A DNA stretch of 64,000 nucleotides from Macrothele yani. Lineage: Eukaryota; Arthropoda; Arachnida; Araneae; Macrothelidae. The DNA is taken from NCBI GenBank assembly GCA_039090855.1, contig CM077011.1, forward strand, positions 22,817,001 through 22,881,000, written 5' to 3'. Every line of letters begins with the position of its first letter. The first letter of the stretch is position 1. The position numbers and the translations under genes were made by a program. Shown here one piece after another: positions 42,075 through 54,106 of this stretch. The notes below the pieces were generated by a model. That model made no database searches. It saw only the letters and a list, made by a program, of their open reading frames with translations, and was not told where the DNA came from.

Positions 42075-42898
42075 GAAAGAGTTCTCACAACAAACAGAAG
42101 CCATCGCTCTTTCCGCGTTTATAAGTGAGACACGGAAAAATACCTCATTGGCCGCCACCGGGAATCGAACCCTAGGTCTTCCAATTATGCGCCGGATATG
42201 TTTCATTTTCTCCAGCCACACATACACTAACTACCAAGCTACTAGGCAGGTTGCTTCTTGGAGCCCCGCATAATGCAGATGATTCACTAAAGATGATAAG
42301 CAGTAACTGAATAAATAATTAGAAGCCGAATGAATAATAAACACAGACATTGGACGTGGACCAGGAACGTCAAACAGAAATCATCGCTCTTTTCCCGTTA
42401 CAGGAAGACCCTAGGTTCGATTCCTTGTATGTGAGTGTGGAAGAATTCGAGGCCGCTGTGGTGCAGTGGAAGCGTAACTGGAATACCCTGGGTTCGATTC
42501 CCGGTGGTGGCCAATGTGAATTTTTCTGTGATTCACTTATAAACGCGGAAAGAGCGATGACATCTGTTTGATGTTCCTGGTCCACGTCACATGTCTGTAT
42601 TTATCACTCATTCGCCTTCTAATTATTATTTGTTCAGTTGCTGCTTACCATCCTTGGTGAATCCCCAGCATTGCGCGGGGCTCCAAGAAGTAACCTGCCA
42701 AATTGGCTTGGCAGTTGTTGTGTGTGAGTCTGGAGTAATTCGAGGCCGCTGTGGTGTAGTGGAAGCGTAACTGGAAGTCCCAGGGTTCGATTCCCGGTGG
42801 TGGCCAATGAGAATTTTTCCGTGACTCACTTATAAACGTGGAAAGAGCAATGACTTCTTTTTGTTGTTGTTGGTCCACGTCAAATGTCTGTATTTATG
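42075..42898. mobile_element. tRNA-headed repeats (head type C): one inverted and two tandem copies
   Basis: tRNA-like modules at 42149-42195 (minus), 42451-42513 (plus) and 42744-42806 (plus). The plus modules carry a GGCCGCT/GGTGGCC acceptor stem, TGGTGTAGTGGAAGCG and B box GGGTTCGATTCCC and are 293 bases apart. All are followed by CCAATGWGAATTTTTCYGTG and TTATAAACGYGGAAAGAGC. The minus copy is joined head to tail-side through GACGT-CCTGGTCCACGT, so the cluster is an inverted pair plus a tandem dimer. The same tail occurs at 7.7 and 8.0 kb. Confidence 0.75.
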
Positions 42899-43900
42899 TT
42901 TTCACAAATCAGTCAATAATATGTTCTCCTTCATTGTTCACGACCTCTTGCCAATGTTCCAATCGGTTGTCAACGCTTCGACGGTAGAAATGCCCGGGTT
43001 TAATCGGAGAAGTCATCGAACCACCGCTTCAGCTCGAAGTTGTTGTTAAACGATACGCCTCGCCGACTGTTGGAGAGCAACCAGAAAAGGTGATAATCTG
43101 AGGGCGCTTGATCAGGAGAATACGGAGGGTGCGGTAGAACTTCCCACCCGAGACCTTGAATAGCGGTTTTGGTCAGATTAGCGACGTGGGAGGCGAACAT
43201 TGCCGTGTTAAAGAAACACGCCGTGTTGCCGGTTGGGTCTTTTCTGCTGAATTGCCTCGTTATTTTTGCTGAGCGTAAAGCTGTGCATTGATCGTGGTGG
43301 TTTTTTTTTCAAGCAATTCGTAGTGGACTACACCTTTCCAATCCCACCAAACGGAAATCATGTTCTTGCGTGGATGTAGCCGGCCTTGGCTCGAGGTGTT
43401 GCTTGCTTGTGAGGACTCAGCCATTCTTTCCTCTGCTTCGTATTGACATAGAGACACCATTTTTCATTGCCGGTGACGATGCGGTAAAGAAATCTCTGTT
43501 TGTGTCCGCGAGTAGCTTGGTGTCAAGAGAGCAAACTGCCGGCAATAGTGGAGCGCTGGAGTTTGTCTCTTGCGTTGAGAGAATGCGGAACCCACGCACC
43601 GAGTTTTTGGACCTTACGCATACCATCTGCTGGGCCAATTCACTAGTAGTTTGACGCGGTTCCTCGTGAATGAGCTCATTCAATCCATCCGCAATTAATT
43701 GAACAGGTCTGCCGCAACGCGGAGAGTGTGTGAGGTTGAATTTCCCCTTCTTAAAGTATGAATACCATTTCTGCGCAGTTCTGTCAGTAATAGCGTCTTC
43801 TCCGTACACAGCACAAATGTCTCAAACAGCTTTGGAACCTTGATTGAAAGCGAAGAGAAGCTGGTGTCGAAAATGCTCATTTGTGCCTACTTGGCACTCA
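42899..43900 (-). pseudogene. Mariner transposase, nearly full length, disabled
   Basis: Minus strand, from the right: FRHQLLFAFNQGSKAV, VYGEDAITDRTAQKWYSYF, HSPRCGRPVQLIADGLNEL, EEPRQTTSELAQQM (43600-43880). Then IVTGNEKWCLYVNTKQRKEW with Asn for the first catalytic Asp (about 43470), MISVWWDWKGVVHYELLEKK (43300-43370), and GWEVLPHPPYSPDQAPSDYH, which keeps the second and third catalytic region up to the mariner-specific final Asp (43000-43160). It ends RWFDDFSD and short C-terminal blocks. A T9 run at 43302 in the plus strand causes one frameshift. A different subfamily from the mariner at 37-38.6 kb. Confidence 0.92.
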
Positions 43901-44853
43901 TCTTCAAATGGCTAAAAAAGAGTTAAACCGAATATAACATCGAACCCGATGAACAGAATTTGTACAGGAAGAATAGAGCTACAAAAAACATACACTGTGA
44001 TCAAAATATTGTTCGTGTTCCTTCAAATGACATTGCAAAAAAACGAACGAATTTATCTGACAGCCCAATATATGTGGGTTCGGCTGTATTTTTCGTTAAA
44101 CATGATATAATATGTTTTTTTCCGAGGGAAAAATGTGCCACCTGTTGAAAATTTGCGAGGAACCTGTAAAAGGTCTGACTTGAAAGTAGTGCAAAAAAAA
44201 AAAAGTAACTGCTGCCGCTCTTTTAGAAATTTCGCGACACTCTTGCTTTCCTAGCTCGCAGCGCAAAACGTATTGAACACAAAATACAAGATTTACATCG
44301 TATGCAGAGAATTGTACGAAGACGCTGAAATAAACCGTTTTTCGATTCTCGCTATACTTCAAGAGCTATTTTATTTCAAAGTTAAGGTAATCAAAAAAGT
44401 GCTATCAGGTCGCGTTTCGGACACACTAAGAGCACCAGAACCACGAAACTTTGTAGGCATGTAGTGCCATGACCGAATTTTCGCACGTCGTCGACCTTTT
44501 TTTTTATTCTCGATTTAGTTTACGAGAAATTAAATTTCTAAATTTCACAAAATTCTCTATTTCGCGATGGGATCCATTTAAAAAAAACGGATATGGGGCA
44601 AACTATGATTCATAACGCTTTGCAATTTTTACAGCATAAACTTAAATCTATCATCCGTTTTTTACAAAAATAAATTTAAGAAAAAGTAACTTTCTGATTT
44701 TGAAGCATTTTTTAAGACGCAAAGGAAAGAAACGAACGGCTCGTCTGTCTTCACGATAAACACAGAGGAACGTCCTGGTCCCGTGACCTACCGCCATGGT
44801 GACGCAGAGAATTTGTTAAGCATATGATTTGTTGGTAAAGCTATCTCAGTTGT
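43901..44853. other. Unassigned region
   Basis: No recognised gene or repeat; AT-rich. Confidence 0.4.
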
Positions 44854-44857
44854 TTAA

Positions 44858-45474
44858 GGTGGACGTCAAGTAATTTTGCTTTCTATACTTCCAATGGAAA
44901 ACCTTCTGTACAAATTTTCTTCACAATTACTGCGTTTCCAAGGATGAAAATTTGAACATCGATTAAGATAGCTGAATTTTATAACTTGGAATATTTAAGA
45001 TTTTCTAAAACATAACCATAATATGCAATCCAACATTTGTTTGTTTACTGACGTCATCAAAGTACAGGTCGCACCATCTTTTTTCTGGGCAATTAATGCG
45101 TTCCCAAGGATGAAAATTTGAACATCGATTAAAATAGCTTCATTTTATAACTTGGAATACTTAGTAGTTTCTAAAAGATAACCCATAATAATGCAATCCA
45201 ACATTTGTTTGTCTACTGACGTCATCAAAGTACAGGTCGCGCCATCTTTTCTCTGGTTCCAAAACACCACCAAAGGAGAAGTCATTGATTTTTAATATAG
45301 TTATGGTAATGTTTTAAAAAATATTAAGTATTCCAAGCTATAATATGAAGTTATTTTAATTGATGTTCAAATTTCCATCCTTGGGAACACACTGATTATG
45401 AAGGAAATGTGTACAAAAGTTTTTCCATTGGAATATAGGAAGCAATATTACTTGACGGCCCACCTTAACGGTTT
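44858..45474. mobile_element. Long-TIR MITE flanked by TTAA
   Basis: The ends GGTGGACGTCAAGTAAT (44858) and ATTACTTGACGGCCCACC (to 45474) sit between TTAA at 44854-44857 and 45475-45478. Arms extend about 190 bases with many matches (GAAAATTTGAACATCGATTA against its complement near 45360). The interior has a 168-bp direct duplication (44930-45088 and 45098-45255) containing GACGTCATCAAAGTACAGGT. TTAA is the known target of piggyBac-type transposases; no coding content. Confidence 0.78.
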
Positions 45475-45478
45475 AGCA

Positions 45479-47199
45479 TAACGGTTTACGGTTTACGGAA
45501 ATGCTTTTTGGACCGCTTTTGTTTTCCTTAGTGGTAAATTTAGTAAATGCTATAAGTTCAAACGAGAAAGGTCTGACCTTCCAAAAATTAACGACAGTAA
45601 AATAACTCTGAAACTTCGGAATAACAAGCCTTATTTGCTTAAACATGCAATAGAAATTGAAATTTATATGAATTTTCCAGTTTTTATGTCATGTGATATA
45701 CTCGGAGATCGGGCTGCAGGGCCCGAGCGCTACTCTAGAAACGAGCGTATCGAGCCCAGAGGCGCAGCATCTAGTCTGCAAAAAAAAAAAAAAAAGGTAA
45801 AATCAATATCGAGGAGCTTGGAGTAACTTTTTCAAGACGAAAATCTCTTCTACATTTTCAGAACGCCGCAAATTAAAACAACCCGGATTTTGGATTTTAC
45901 TAATGCTGTCACGTGACACAATCGACTCGTAGATCCCCTTTTCTTTTTTTCCTTACTTATCCACTTCTTCAATCTGCTGTTCTCCCCGTGACCAAGTTCT
46001 TCTGAGCCTCTTATCTCCCTCGGACTTGTTGAGCTTCAATCACGATCTCATTTGCGGTGACGAGAGCAGTATTAGAAGAGGGCGAAGGAGAGGAACTCAG
46101 ATGGAGTGAGAAGTAGACGCAAGTAGCGGGGGGAGGGGGAAGCAGGGCGGTATAATTTCGAACAGTTACCAAGACAGTTTCGCCGTCATGTACACTGAAG
46201 GGGAACTGTGTTTCGCCAGGGTGTAACCTCCGCAAGACGTGACAGAATGAAGGGAAGAGGTTGGGGGTGTCAAACGACATAAGGCAAAGACCGCTGGGGG
46301 TGGTTGTACAGGGTGAGAGAGAGAGAGAGAGAGCGAGAGAGTTCCTAGGGAGGGAATGAGACCTGTCGTTCGGGATGCAGAAAGCAATGTCGCGTGGTGG
46401 CTGTCGACGACCGAAGACAGAAAGGCCGTCGCAGAACGTGACAGGAGGCGGAGGTTGCAGCGAATGCTGGTCATTAGGACTTGGTTGTCAGCTTCCATGT
46501 GTGACGTTAATAACCCAGGAGTTTCGCAGTATTTACTCGACTAACATTACTGGCGTAATGGGGGGTAGGATTCTTATGCAGAAGAAGGGATCTTCCGTTT
46601 CTACTGCCTTCTTAGCCTTATCTCCCTCTGCCAACACGATGAAATATCCAACTAAATTACACAGATGGATGTCATTTTCAGCTCAAGATTCCAATAAATT
46701 TGCGGGATACGTGGAAAAGATACGTGATGTGTCTTAACGGAAAGAGGTTTAACGGAGATTTGTTAGAGCTCTCGAAATGATGGATTGAGAATATGAAGGA
46801 AAACGCGAGAGCTTCAGCAATAACTTCATGCCTAAAGGGGAACTTGAATGTCTTTTCGCAAGCTATTCCCAAATTCAGAACGTTTCCCTCAATATTGCAA
46901 ATCACATGGGAATTTTTTGAACGAAGAAAGATATCACCGTATTCTCAATTCAAAGTCTGAAATTTGAAATTACAATTAAAACAAGAAAGATTACACCGAA
47001 TTCTAGGGCGTAATTAGCACTCTATTTTTAATCCTATTCAATACAAAACATAATTCAAAACAGATTTTTAGAAGAAATTTTTAGCGGAAACTATAACGCA
47101 TTTACACTTCTTAGACAAATCTGAGCGTAATTTAAAATGCATAATGGTGATTCTCATAGATTTTTTAACCGGTTCCAAATAAATAAAGAAAATAAATAT
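45479..47199. other. Unassigned region with a GA run
   Basis: 46000-46560 is richer in GC than its surroundings and holds a (GA)n run at 46315-46335 plus overlapping open frames of 89-120 codons on both strands, none with a recognisable domain. It could be a host exon or promoter region, but nothing in the sequence proves it. Confidence 0.35.
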
Positions 47200-48007
47200 A
47201 TAGATTAATGGAGATTATCTAACCCACCTTCGTTTTGCTGATGATGTAGTCATTTTTGCAACTACCTTATCAGAGCTGCAGAGTATGATCCAGGAACTTG
47301 CTGACAAGAGTAAAGAAGTGGGATTTAAAATGAACTTTCAGAAGACAAAAGTGATGTTCAATGCTTTTACAAGAAATGAAGATTTATCGATTGATGGAGA
47401 AGAGCTGGAGATAACAGACACGTACATTTATCTTGAACAGCAGATATCAAGTGATTGTCACATTGATGAAGAAATTAATAGGCGTACAAAACTTGCCTGG
47501 AGAGCATTTGGAAGAAAGAGCATAATTTTCAAGAGCAATATGCCATTATTTCTTTAAAGAAAAGTGTTTGATCAATGCATCCTTCCAGTGCTTAAGTATG
47601 GTGCAGAGACGTGGACCTTAACTAAAAGAGACATACAAAGGCTGCAGACAACTCAAAACAGCATGGAGAGGTGCATGTGTGGTGTAACCAGGAGAAACAA
47701 GAAGAGAAACTCGTGGATCCGAAAAATGACAAGAGTGGAAGACATCATGATCAGAGTTAAATCCCTGAAATGGCAATGGGCTGGACATACTGCCAGAAGG
47801 ACAGTCCATCGATGGACAGTCGAAATTTTAGATTGGATTCCAAGGGACAGGAAAAGACCCAGAAGAAGCCCACATGGGAGATGGGTGGATGAAATTCGAA
47901 AGTATGCGGGAGTAACATGGAGGAGACTGGCACAAGACAGACCGTTGTGGAAGAGGCTTGGAGAGACCTTCAGTGGATTGATAATGGTTGACGATGATGA
48001 TGATGAT
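47200..48007 (+). pseudogene. RTE LINE, 5'-truncated, plus strand
   Basis: Begins just before the catalytic block LTHLRFADDVVIFAT (47220-47262), which is intact, and runs through MIQELADKSKEVGFKMNFQK, an in-frame break at 47557-47563, then FDQCILPVLKYGAETWTLTK and RWTVEILDWIPRDRKRPRRS to a stop and a GATGATGATGAT end (47990-48005) followed by (TA)n. Closely related to the copies at 14.8 and 63.3 kb. Confidence 0.93.
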
Positions 48008-49936
48008 ATATATATATATAAGAAGTCAACAAGATTTCTACACAACCGGTGAAACATCCACAAATTGCAATAGCTTCTTGAAGCCTCTTGCGGATGAAAT
48101 GTCCGCTACGAAGTCACAAATTGTGTTTAAACATTTTCCCCCAAGGAATATATACAAAATAAAGGGAGATTTCCAAATCGGGGTCATAGAAACGGCGATA
48201 AGATTCCAAATATGGTACAAATAGAAATGAAATCTTACAGACCCTAGTGGCAAAATTCTTTGAAAAAAGATTTGTTAAATATATAAAAATTTGGCCTCAC
48301 CGCAAACCTTACTTGTAGCAAAAAAAGTTTTCAAATGAAAGTTTTAGAAGCGGAAATATCATTATTACAGAGAAATGCATTTACGCCCGCCCTCATCTTG
48401 AGAACTAAGCATTGTTTTAAGAAAAAAAGTACAATTAAGTGTTTCCGCAATGAGAGGCACCTAATTGAAAAAAAGAATATTTTTTAAGATATTTTGCAGC
48501 AAAGTTGGCACACATTTTAAAAACAGATATAAGCGCTTATGTTCCCCATGAGCAAAGCATTTTGTTACAAAATATTGAAAAGATGCATTCAAAATATTCA
48601 TCTTCGTGAGCCTTTTCTGTGGCATAAATAATGTGTAAAAGCCTAAATTTAGAAGCACACATTTCGGTAAAAATTCAATACACATTTGCGCCCTCTAGTG
48701 GTCAAACCATGCATTATTTCAAATAAAAACTGTAGATAAAATGGCTTTTGTGGTAAAAAGTATCGGAAGAAGTGTTTTTTTTTCCAGTTTTTTGAAGCAA
48801 TTGTACAGAGCGAAATATACTTTGAATTCAATAGCATGTGAATTTGTGCTCAGGGGTGGTGAAAAAATGATTGGGGAGAAGACGAAATTTCATGAATCAC
48901 CGTTCTTTGAATTTGCGCTTCCGGCTGCAAAAAGAATTTGAATTTAACAGTTGCAGAAAGATGGTGACCACACACCGACGGGTACATTTACACAAGAACA
49001 AGTACGTATTTGTTTTCTCAAAAAGGTATGTTAAAAAAACACCTTTTCAAAAAAACGTGCTTAAAAGTCATATTTTAAAAAGACCTGCTAAAAAGCAACG
49101 AGAATTATGTTACAGCGGAGTCCTCAGTATTCCAGTAACATTCAAGATTCTTTTCTCTTTTTTTTCCAATTTTTATTTTTTTTATTAACTTTTCGATTCA
49201 GACTTAGTGAATACAAAATAAAATCGCGCAAGAAAAATAAAGTCCTGATTAAAGATCAGTTTCAAAAAGGCAAGCTAAAACTTTAAATTATTTTTAATTA
49301 ATCTTCATCCCGATAATTACCGGGCCTTCAAATAGGTTAGGTCACGGAACTTCTTTCAGTTGTTCTTATTCTCTTCCTTTTTTTTTCTCCCTCCCCAATT
49401 CGTAGGGAATGCTCGCCGCCACCCAGAAAGGGAGAAGATAGAAGGAGGCCTGAAATAGTCAGAAATTCACACGTAGGCGGATTGCAAGATACAGCTGATT
49501 CGCCATGTGCCTTGCGTTCTTCTAAAGAAAGGAAGTCATAACTCTAGAGGAGGCGTAAGCCTTACCCAAAACCCTATACAGCGCGGGAGGAGGCGTAAGC
49601 CTTTTCCAAAACCCTATTCCCTGAAAAGGGCAAAAATCTCGAATATGGCACGCTGCAAAATTCCGTACGTGACTTTTGCCCATCCCAGAAACTAGGTGCG
49701 GACGCTGCAAGAAAGAGTGGAATGTCATTTTCTCAGGCAATATTTCAGCACCGATCGTGTCCTCTGTAAAGGGGAGCTTCCACGAATCTCAAGCGAACTT
49801 TTCAGAGCGATACACGAATCGCATGCCCAAAGGACCCACGGAAACCAATGACATAACCCACACCCTTTTGGGAGGTGGTCAGTTACATCCCTTTCATGCC
49901 GGACACTGGAAGCCGAAAAGGTTTCACGGAGAATCT
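48008..49936. other. Unassigned region with a CTCF-like motif and a local duplication
   Basis: GCGCCCTCTAGTGG at 48688-48701 is the reverse complement of a strong CTCF-core match. GGAGGCGTAAGCCTT occurs twice (49548 and 49589) with similar flanks ending AAACCCTAT. No gene recognised. Confidence 0.4.
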
Positions 49937-50140
49937 TGAAGGCAGTCGTGGTCAGTAAGCAGAGAGAGAATCAGGAAGTCAGTCCACGGAGGCAGTCGTG
50001 GTCAGCAAGTAGAGAGAGAATCAGGAAGTCAGTCCACGGAGGCAATCGTGGTCAGTAAGCAGAGAGAGAATCAGGGAGTCAGTTCATGGAGGCAGTCGTG
50101 GTCAGTAAGTAGAGAGAGAATCTTGGAGTCAGTAAGAGGA
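49937..50140. repeat. 50-bp tandem array, 4 copies
   Basis: GGCAGTCGTGGTCAGTAAG-type starts at 49941, 49991, 50041 and 50091, exactly 50 apart. Each unit continues AGAGAGAGAATCAGGAAGTC. The copies differ at only a few bases. A shorter related tail follows to about 50145. Confidence 0.93.
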
Positions 50141-52540
50141 GAGAGACGAAAGTTCCGACGCTCGAGGTTACTCATGTAGTCAGTCATGGAGACAGAAAAT
50201 TTTGCACGTGAAAGGAGGGAGAACAAGAAATGAAAGCCTCAAGAAAAGCACTAAGGGAGTTGTGTCTAAGCCAAGGCACCGTCCACAAAGTATGCGGTAC
50301 CGACGATGGTCAATAAGGGTAAGATGCTTTTTACTCATACATTTCTGAAGTCATGCCTCATAGTTTTGCGTGTGCTATGCAGGGTCAGTTTTCCAAAGGT
50401 AGTTTTACACGAGATTCCCTAGCGCACCGTATTCACTACTAAAATCATGTAATCTTAGCGATATAACAAGGTAATCATATTTCTCAGTTGTATACGACAG
50501 TCTAATAGTATTTTAGGATGGGTATTTAAAGATAAATAGCCACCGGTACTCATGTACCTAAGATTAGGAACATTTTTTAAGAATAAATTATTAAGTTGCA
50601 TTTAAAGCTGTCACTCTGTCACTTGCTGAGTTGTAGAATTTTTCTTTTCGATAATGATATATATTTACAAAACGTTTCTCTGTTGATCAATAACTTAAAC
50701 ACATATTGCGGCATGTGGAAGGGCATGGAAACCCTATGTTGTTCCATATGAAACACAACGTAAGGTCCTGTCGACCCTGAGATTGGAGGTCCATAATTAG
50801 GGAACCCAATCTCCTCGTCGACACCACTAGGAAATTCCACGGGGGTGAAATTTTGCATGTTTCGGCCATTAAATTAAAATAATCCCACTACGGCGAATAA
50901 GACGTAGTAGTGATTCGCTATTCCCATAAGGGGGCGGTAATAATTATTGTAACAAAAAATTTAAATATGGTGCAACCTGAAGGGAATATGGTAAATTTTG
51001 GGCTCAGGAAACAGAAAAAATAGTGCAAAATCATGGTAATTATGGTATGTTAGAGCTTCAAAGTATTGAAAGTATTGTTACAAATGTGGGGATTCCTTTT
51101 CCCGAAATGCAAAAGCAAAATGACGATTCAGCAGTCAAATTATGAGATTGCTAACGTTTGTGTATATAATGTTTGAGGGAATTCGTCTTTCCTGTTGTGG
51201 AGACACGAGAATATTTTTTGTGTTGCCATCTCGCCTACCGAACAAGATTGAAATAAATGGATTCTCCACCGTTTGCTGTTGTTTTGCATAAAAACCCATT
51301 AACTCAGATGAAGTAGGGAAGTTTGATCCGGTCACGTGATCAACGGCAGATCGAAAGTTATTCTATGAGAAAAAAGCAGCTTGCTGTTCTCGGGATTCTC
51401 ACAAAAGACAACAAGGGTGCTCTTAGATTGAGATGGGAACTGTTTGGCTTCCAGGGGCGTAAGTGTTTATTTCTGCTTCTGGTGTATTTGCAGTAAAATC
51501 CGAGCTTCGGAAAACTCAATTGAAAAAGTTCTTTCGTGGACGGATACCGCTCATCTCGAAAAACCGTTTCAGAATATTTTGCTTTTAAAAAATGCGCACC
51601 TTTCCCTGCCAGGGGGCGTAGACGAATATCTTAGTTTTGCCGATATCTCTGCCTGTAACAGTCCGATTTGAAAAACTCTTTGTTCGTTGGAGAGTCTTTC
51701 TGCTGTGAAATCTTACTCATATAATTTCACATTTTTCTGAACGCACAAGTTAGCCACTAGAGGGCGTACGTTCACACTTCGGTATAGAGAAATATCCGCG
51801 GGACTAAAAACCCGATTAAAAATATATTTTTGGTCAGACACCGCTAATTATGAAAATTCTTTGTGTATATTTTCTTCCCGAAATAAAGCACAATTTCGCC
51901 ACTCGGGGACCAATTTTTAATCTGTTTTGTCTCTGTTTCTGAATGTGTGATTTAAATAATTTTTTCAGCACTGGATGTCATTAGCCGCGTGGAATACTTT
52001 AATATCGATATTTGAGGAGTTTTGTGGTTCACAGTTCTGTTTGCAGCTGTATCTCCGCTTCAGAAAACCCTATTGAGAAATTTCTTTTCCACAGTATGCC
52101 ATTCGCTACACTAGAGATGTGGAGCATTATCCTCTTTAAGTAATGCACAGATTTCTCGCTAGGGGGCTTAGAGGTCAGTACCTCTTTCTAGCTATCTCTG
52201 CTTGCGGGACAAGTACCTGAACAGTTCTTTTCCCACGAAGAATATTTTTCGCCAGTTTTTCAACTTTCCCATTATGTTCTTCCGCTAGGAGGGGTAGAGT
52301 TAAACCATATTTCCTTCTATATTTCTTGTCTTAACAGTTCGATTTGAAAATTTGTTGTTCTCCGATACTTCTTTCTGCCGTAAGAAAAGTTTTGTGTGCC
52401 AATTGTTAATTTTCGTAACATTTATTTAAGCCACTGGTGAAAGTTAGAAGCTCTTTCTATTGCTGGATGTGTTATCGATTGCAGGAATCCGGTTGTGGTA
52501 TTTTTCTAAATGGATGGATTGACTTTGAAATAACCTCGAT
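50141..52540. other. Unassigned region; faint long-period repetition with GGGGGCGTA motifs
   Basis: Between 51440 and 52440 similar blocks recur about every 150-180 bases: a GGGGGCGTA-like core (51613, 51760, 52155, 52290), a TATCTCTGCYTG stretch and a CGATTTGAAAA-like stretch. It reads as a very diverged tandem array. CCACTAGAGGGCG at 51754-51766 matches the CTCF core. No protein-coding signal recognised in 50141-51440. Confidence 0.4.
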
Positions 52541-52797
52541 ATACACTCATCGCCAAAAAAATGGTTGCACCCCGAAAGAAGCAACAGCCAGGAATGATAC
52601 TTGGTGGGTAGGAAATACAGGAATGCTACATCGTGAGACATGCAAATGATTCAAGTATTACGCTCGGCCGCGCATGTGACGCAAGAAAAGAGGAGTTGCA
52701 GCGCTGTACCTGACCGGGTATATAAGGTCGTCCCGTTTCGCGGGCTTGTCGTTATGACTCATGCTGTTGTGTTAGTTGCATCCTTTGCAGGTGAAGT

Positions 52798-53935
52798 ATG
52801 CCTGGGAGGAAAGTTTGGAAGCAATACGAGAAGTTGGAGGTATTCAAGTGGGGCCGCATCGTTGGGCTCCGGGAAGCGGGATGGTGTTATCGCCGTATTG
52901 CGCACTATACCGGTCGTGCGGATATCACCATAGCACGCTGCTGGCAGCAGTGGATAGAACAAGGCACGCAGAAGCGACAGGAAGTGTCTGGACGACTTAG
53001 ACAACCACGTAGAAACAGGACCGATGGGCTGTCCGATAAGCGCGGAGTAACCTAATAGCCACGATTGCGGATATTCAGCGAGCAGTTGTGCGGATATCAC
53101 CATAGCACGCTGCTGGCAGCAGTGGATAGAACAAGGCACGCAGAAGCGACAGGAAGTGTCTGGACGACTTAGACAACCACGTAGAAACAGGACCGATGGG
53201 CTGTCCGATAAGCGCGGAGTAACCTAATAGCCACGATTGCGGATATTCAGCGAGCAGTTGTACCCTCAATGAATCGTTTCATTAGTGCCAGCATTAATGG
53301 AAGACGGCTGGACGACGTAGGACTACAAACACGCAGACCTTTATTGCATCGTCACCAAAGACTGCAATTCTGTCATGCCAGACTGCCGTGGATCCACGCA
53401 GAATGGAAGCATGTGATCTTCAGTGACGAGTCCCACTTTTGTCTTGGAGGAGACGACCGACGAATCCATGTGTAGGGGTCCCGTGGTCAGCGCCAAGATG
53501 AACGGTTTGTTGTTGAGCGTTACACGTCCACCATGCTTGGTGTTAGGTGCATCAGTATACACGCACTTTAGCATCCCAACGTTACGTTAATTAGGTCTTG
53601 AAACCACTTGCCCTACCTTTTCTGAACGTTCACTCGGGGGGCGGGGGATTTTCCAACAGGACAACGCTCGTTCGCATAAAGCTGTTGCCTCAAGAGCTTG
53701 CGTTCAAGACTGACACACACTGCCAGAGCTATCGCCGACTGAAAATGTGTGGAATGCTCTTGGACACACTATCCACACTCCAGTCATGCAGTACAAAGTG
53801 CTCGAACTGCGTGAGAAGATTCAAGCTGCATGGGATGGCTGTTTTCAGGACACCATTAGGAACCTGTACAACTGCATGCCGAGACGTCTGGCTTGCTGTG
53901 CGAGCAAACATGGTGGCCGGACGCCATACTAAGAG
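52798..53935 (+). pseudogene. Tc1-like transposase pseudogene
   Basis: Starts MPGRKVWKQYEKLEVFKWG; the helix-turn-helix reads IVGLREAGWCYRRIAHYTGR and ARCWQQWIEQGTQKRQEVSG, then a stop at 53053. The duplicated 172 bases repeat the second half of this domain in a shifted frame. The catalytic part: HVIFSDESHFCLGGDDRRIH with the first Asp (53410-53470), a stop, FQQDNARSHKAVASRACVQD with the second Asp (53650-53715), LSPTENVWNALGHTIHTPVM (53735-53790) and IRNLYNCMPRRLACCASKHG to the stop at about 53932. All three acidic residues remain, but stops and shifts disable it. Confidence 0.92.
52916..53259. repeat. Exact 172-bp tandem duplication in a transposase gene
   Basis: 52916-53087 and 53088-53259 read identically base for base. 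The rest of the element carries old mutations, so the duplication is much younger than the copy, or is an assembly artefact. Confidence 0.95.
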
Positions 53936-54106
53936 ACACTACGTATTAGCGTGTAGCTCAATAAATATTGTCCATATCAGTCTCAGTGTTCAATCATTTA
54001 TTGTTCCTGGTAACCTTTATATTCCTACAGAATAGCATCGGAATCCGACACGTCCTTCTGGGTGCAACTATTTTTTTGTCGATGAGTATATTTTCTTTAT
54101 TATTAT

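Larger units (their letters stand above)
52541..54089 (+). mobile_element. Tc1-like element with TIRs and an internal 172-bp duplication
   Basis: ATACACTCATCGCCAAAAAA (52541-52560) pairs with the end at 54070-54089 (GACAAAAAAATAGTTGCACC in complement). Without the duplication it would be about 1.38 kb. A family-1 SINE follows 18 bases after its right end. Confidence 0.9.

Noticed and set aside
46166..46498. Serine-rich minus-strand frame with SLSLSLSH
   Set aside because: The repeat SLSL comes from the (GA)n run; no further evidence of coding.
45980..46740. GC-richer block with overlapping frames as a CpG-type promoter or exon
   Set aside because: A GA-run and mild composition shift alone do not support a gene; no motif or domain seen.
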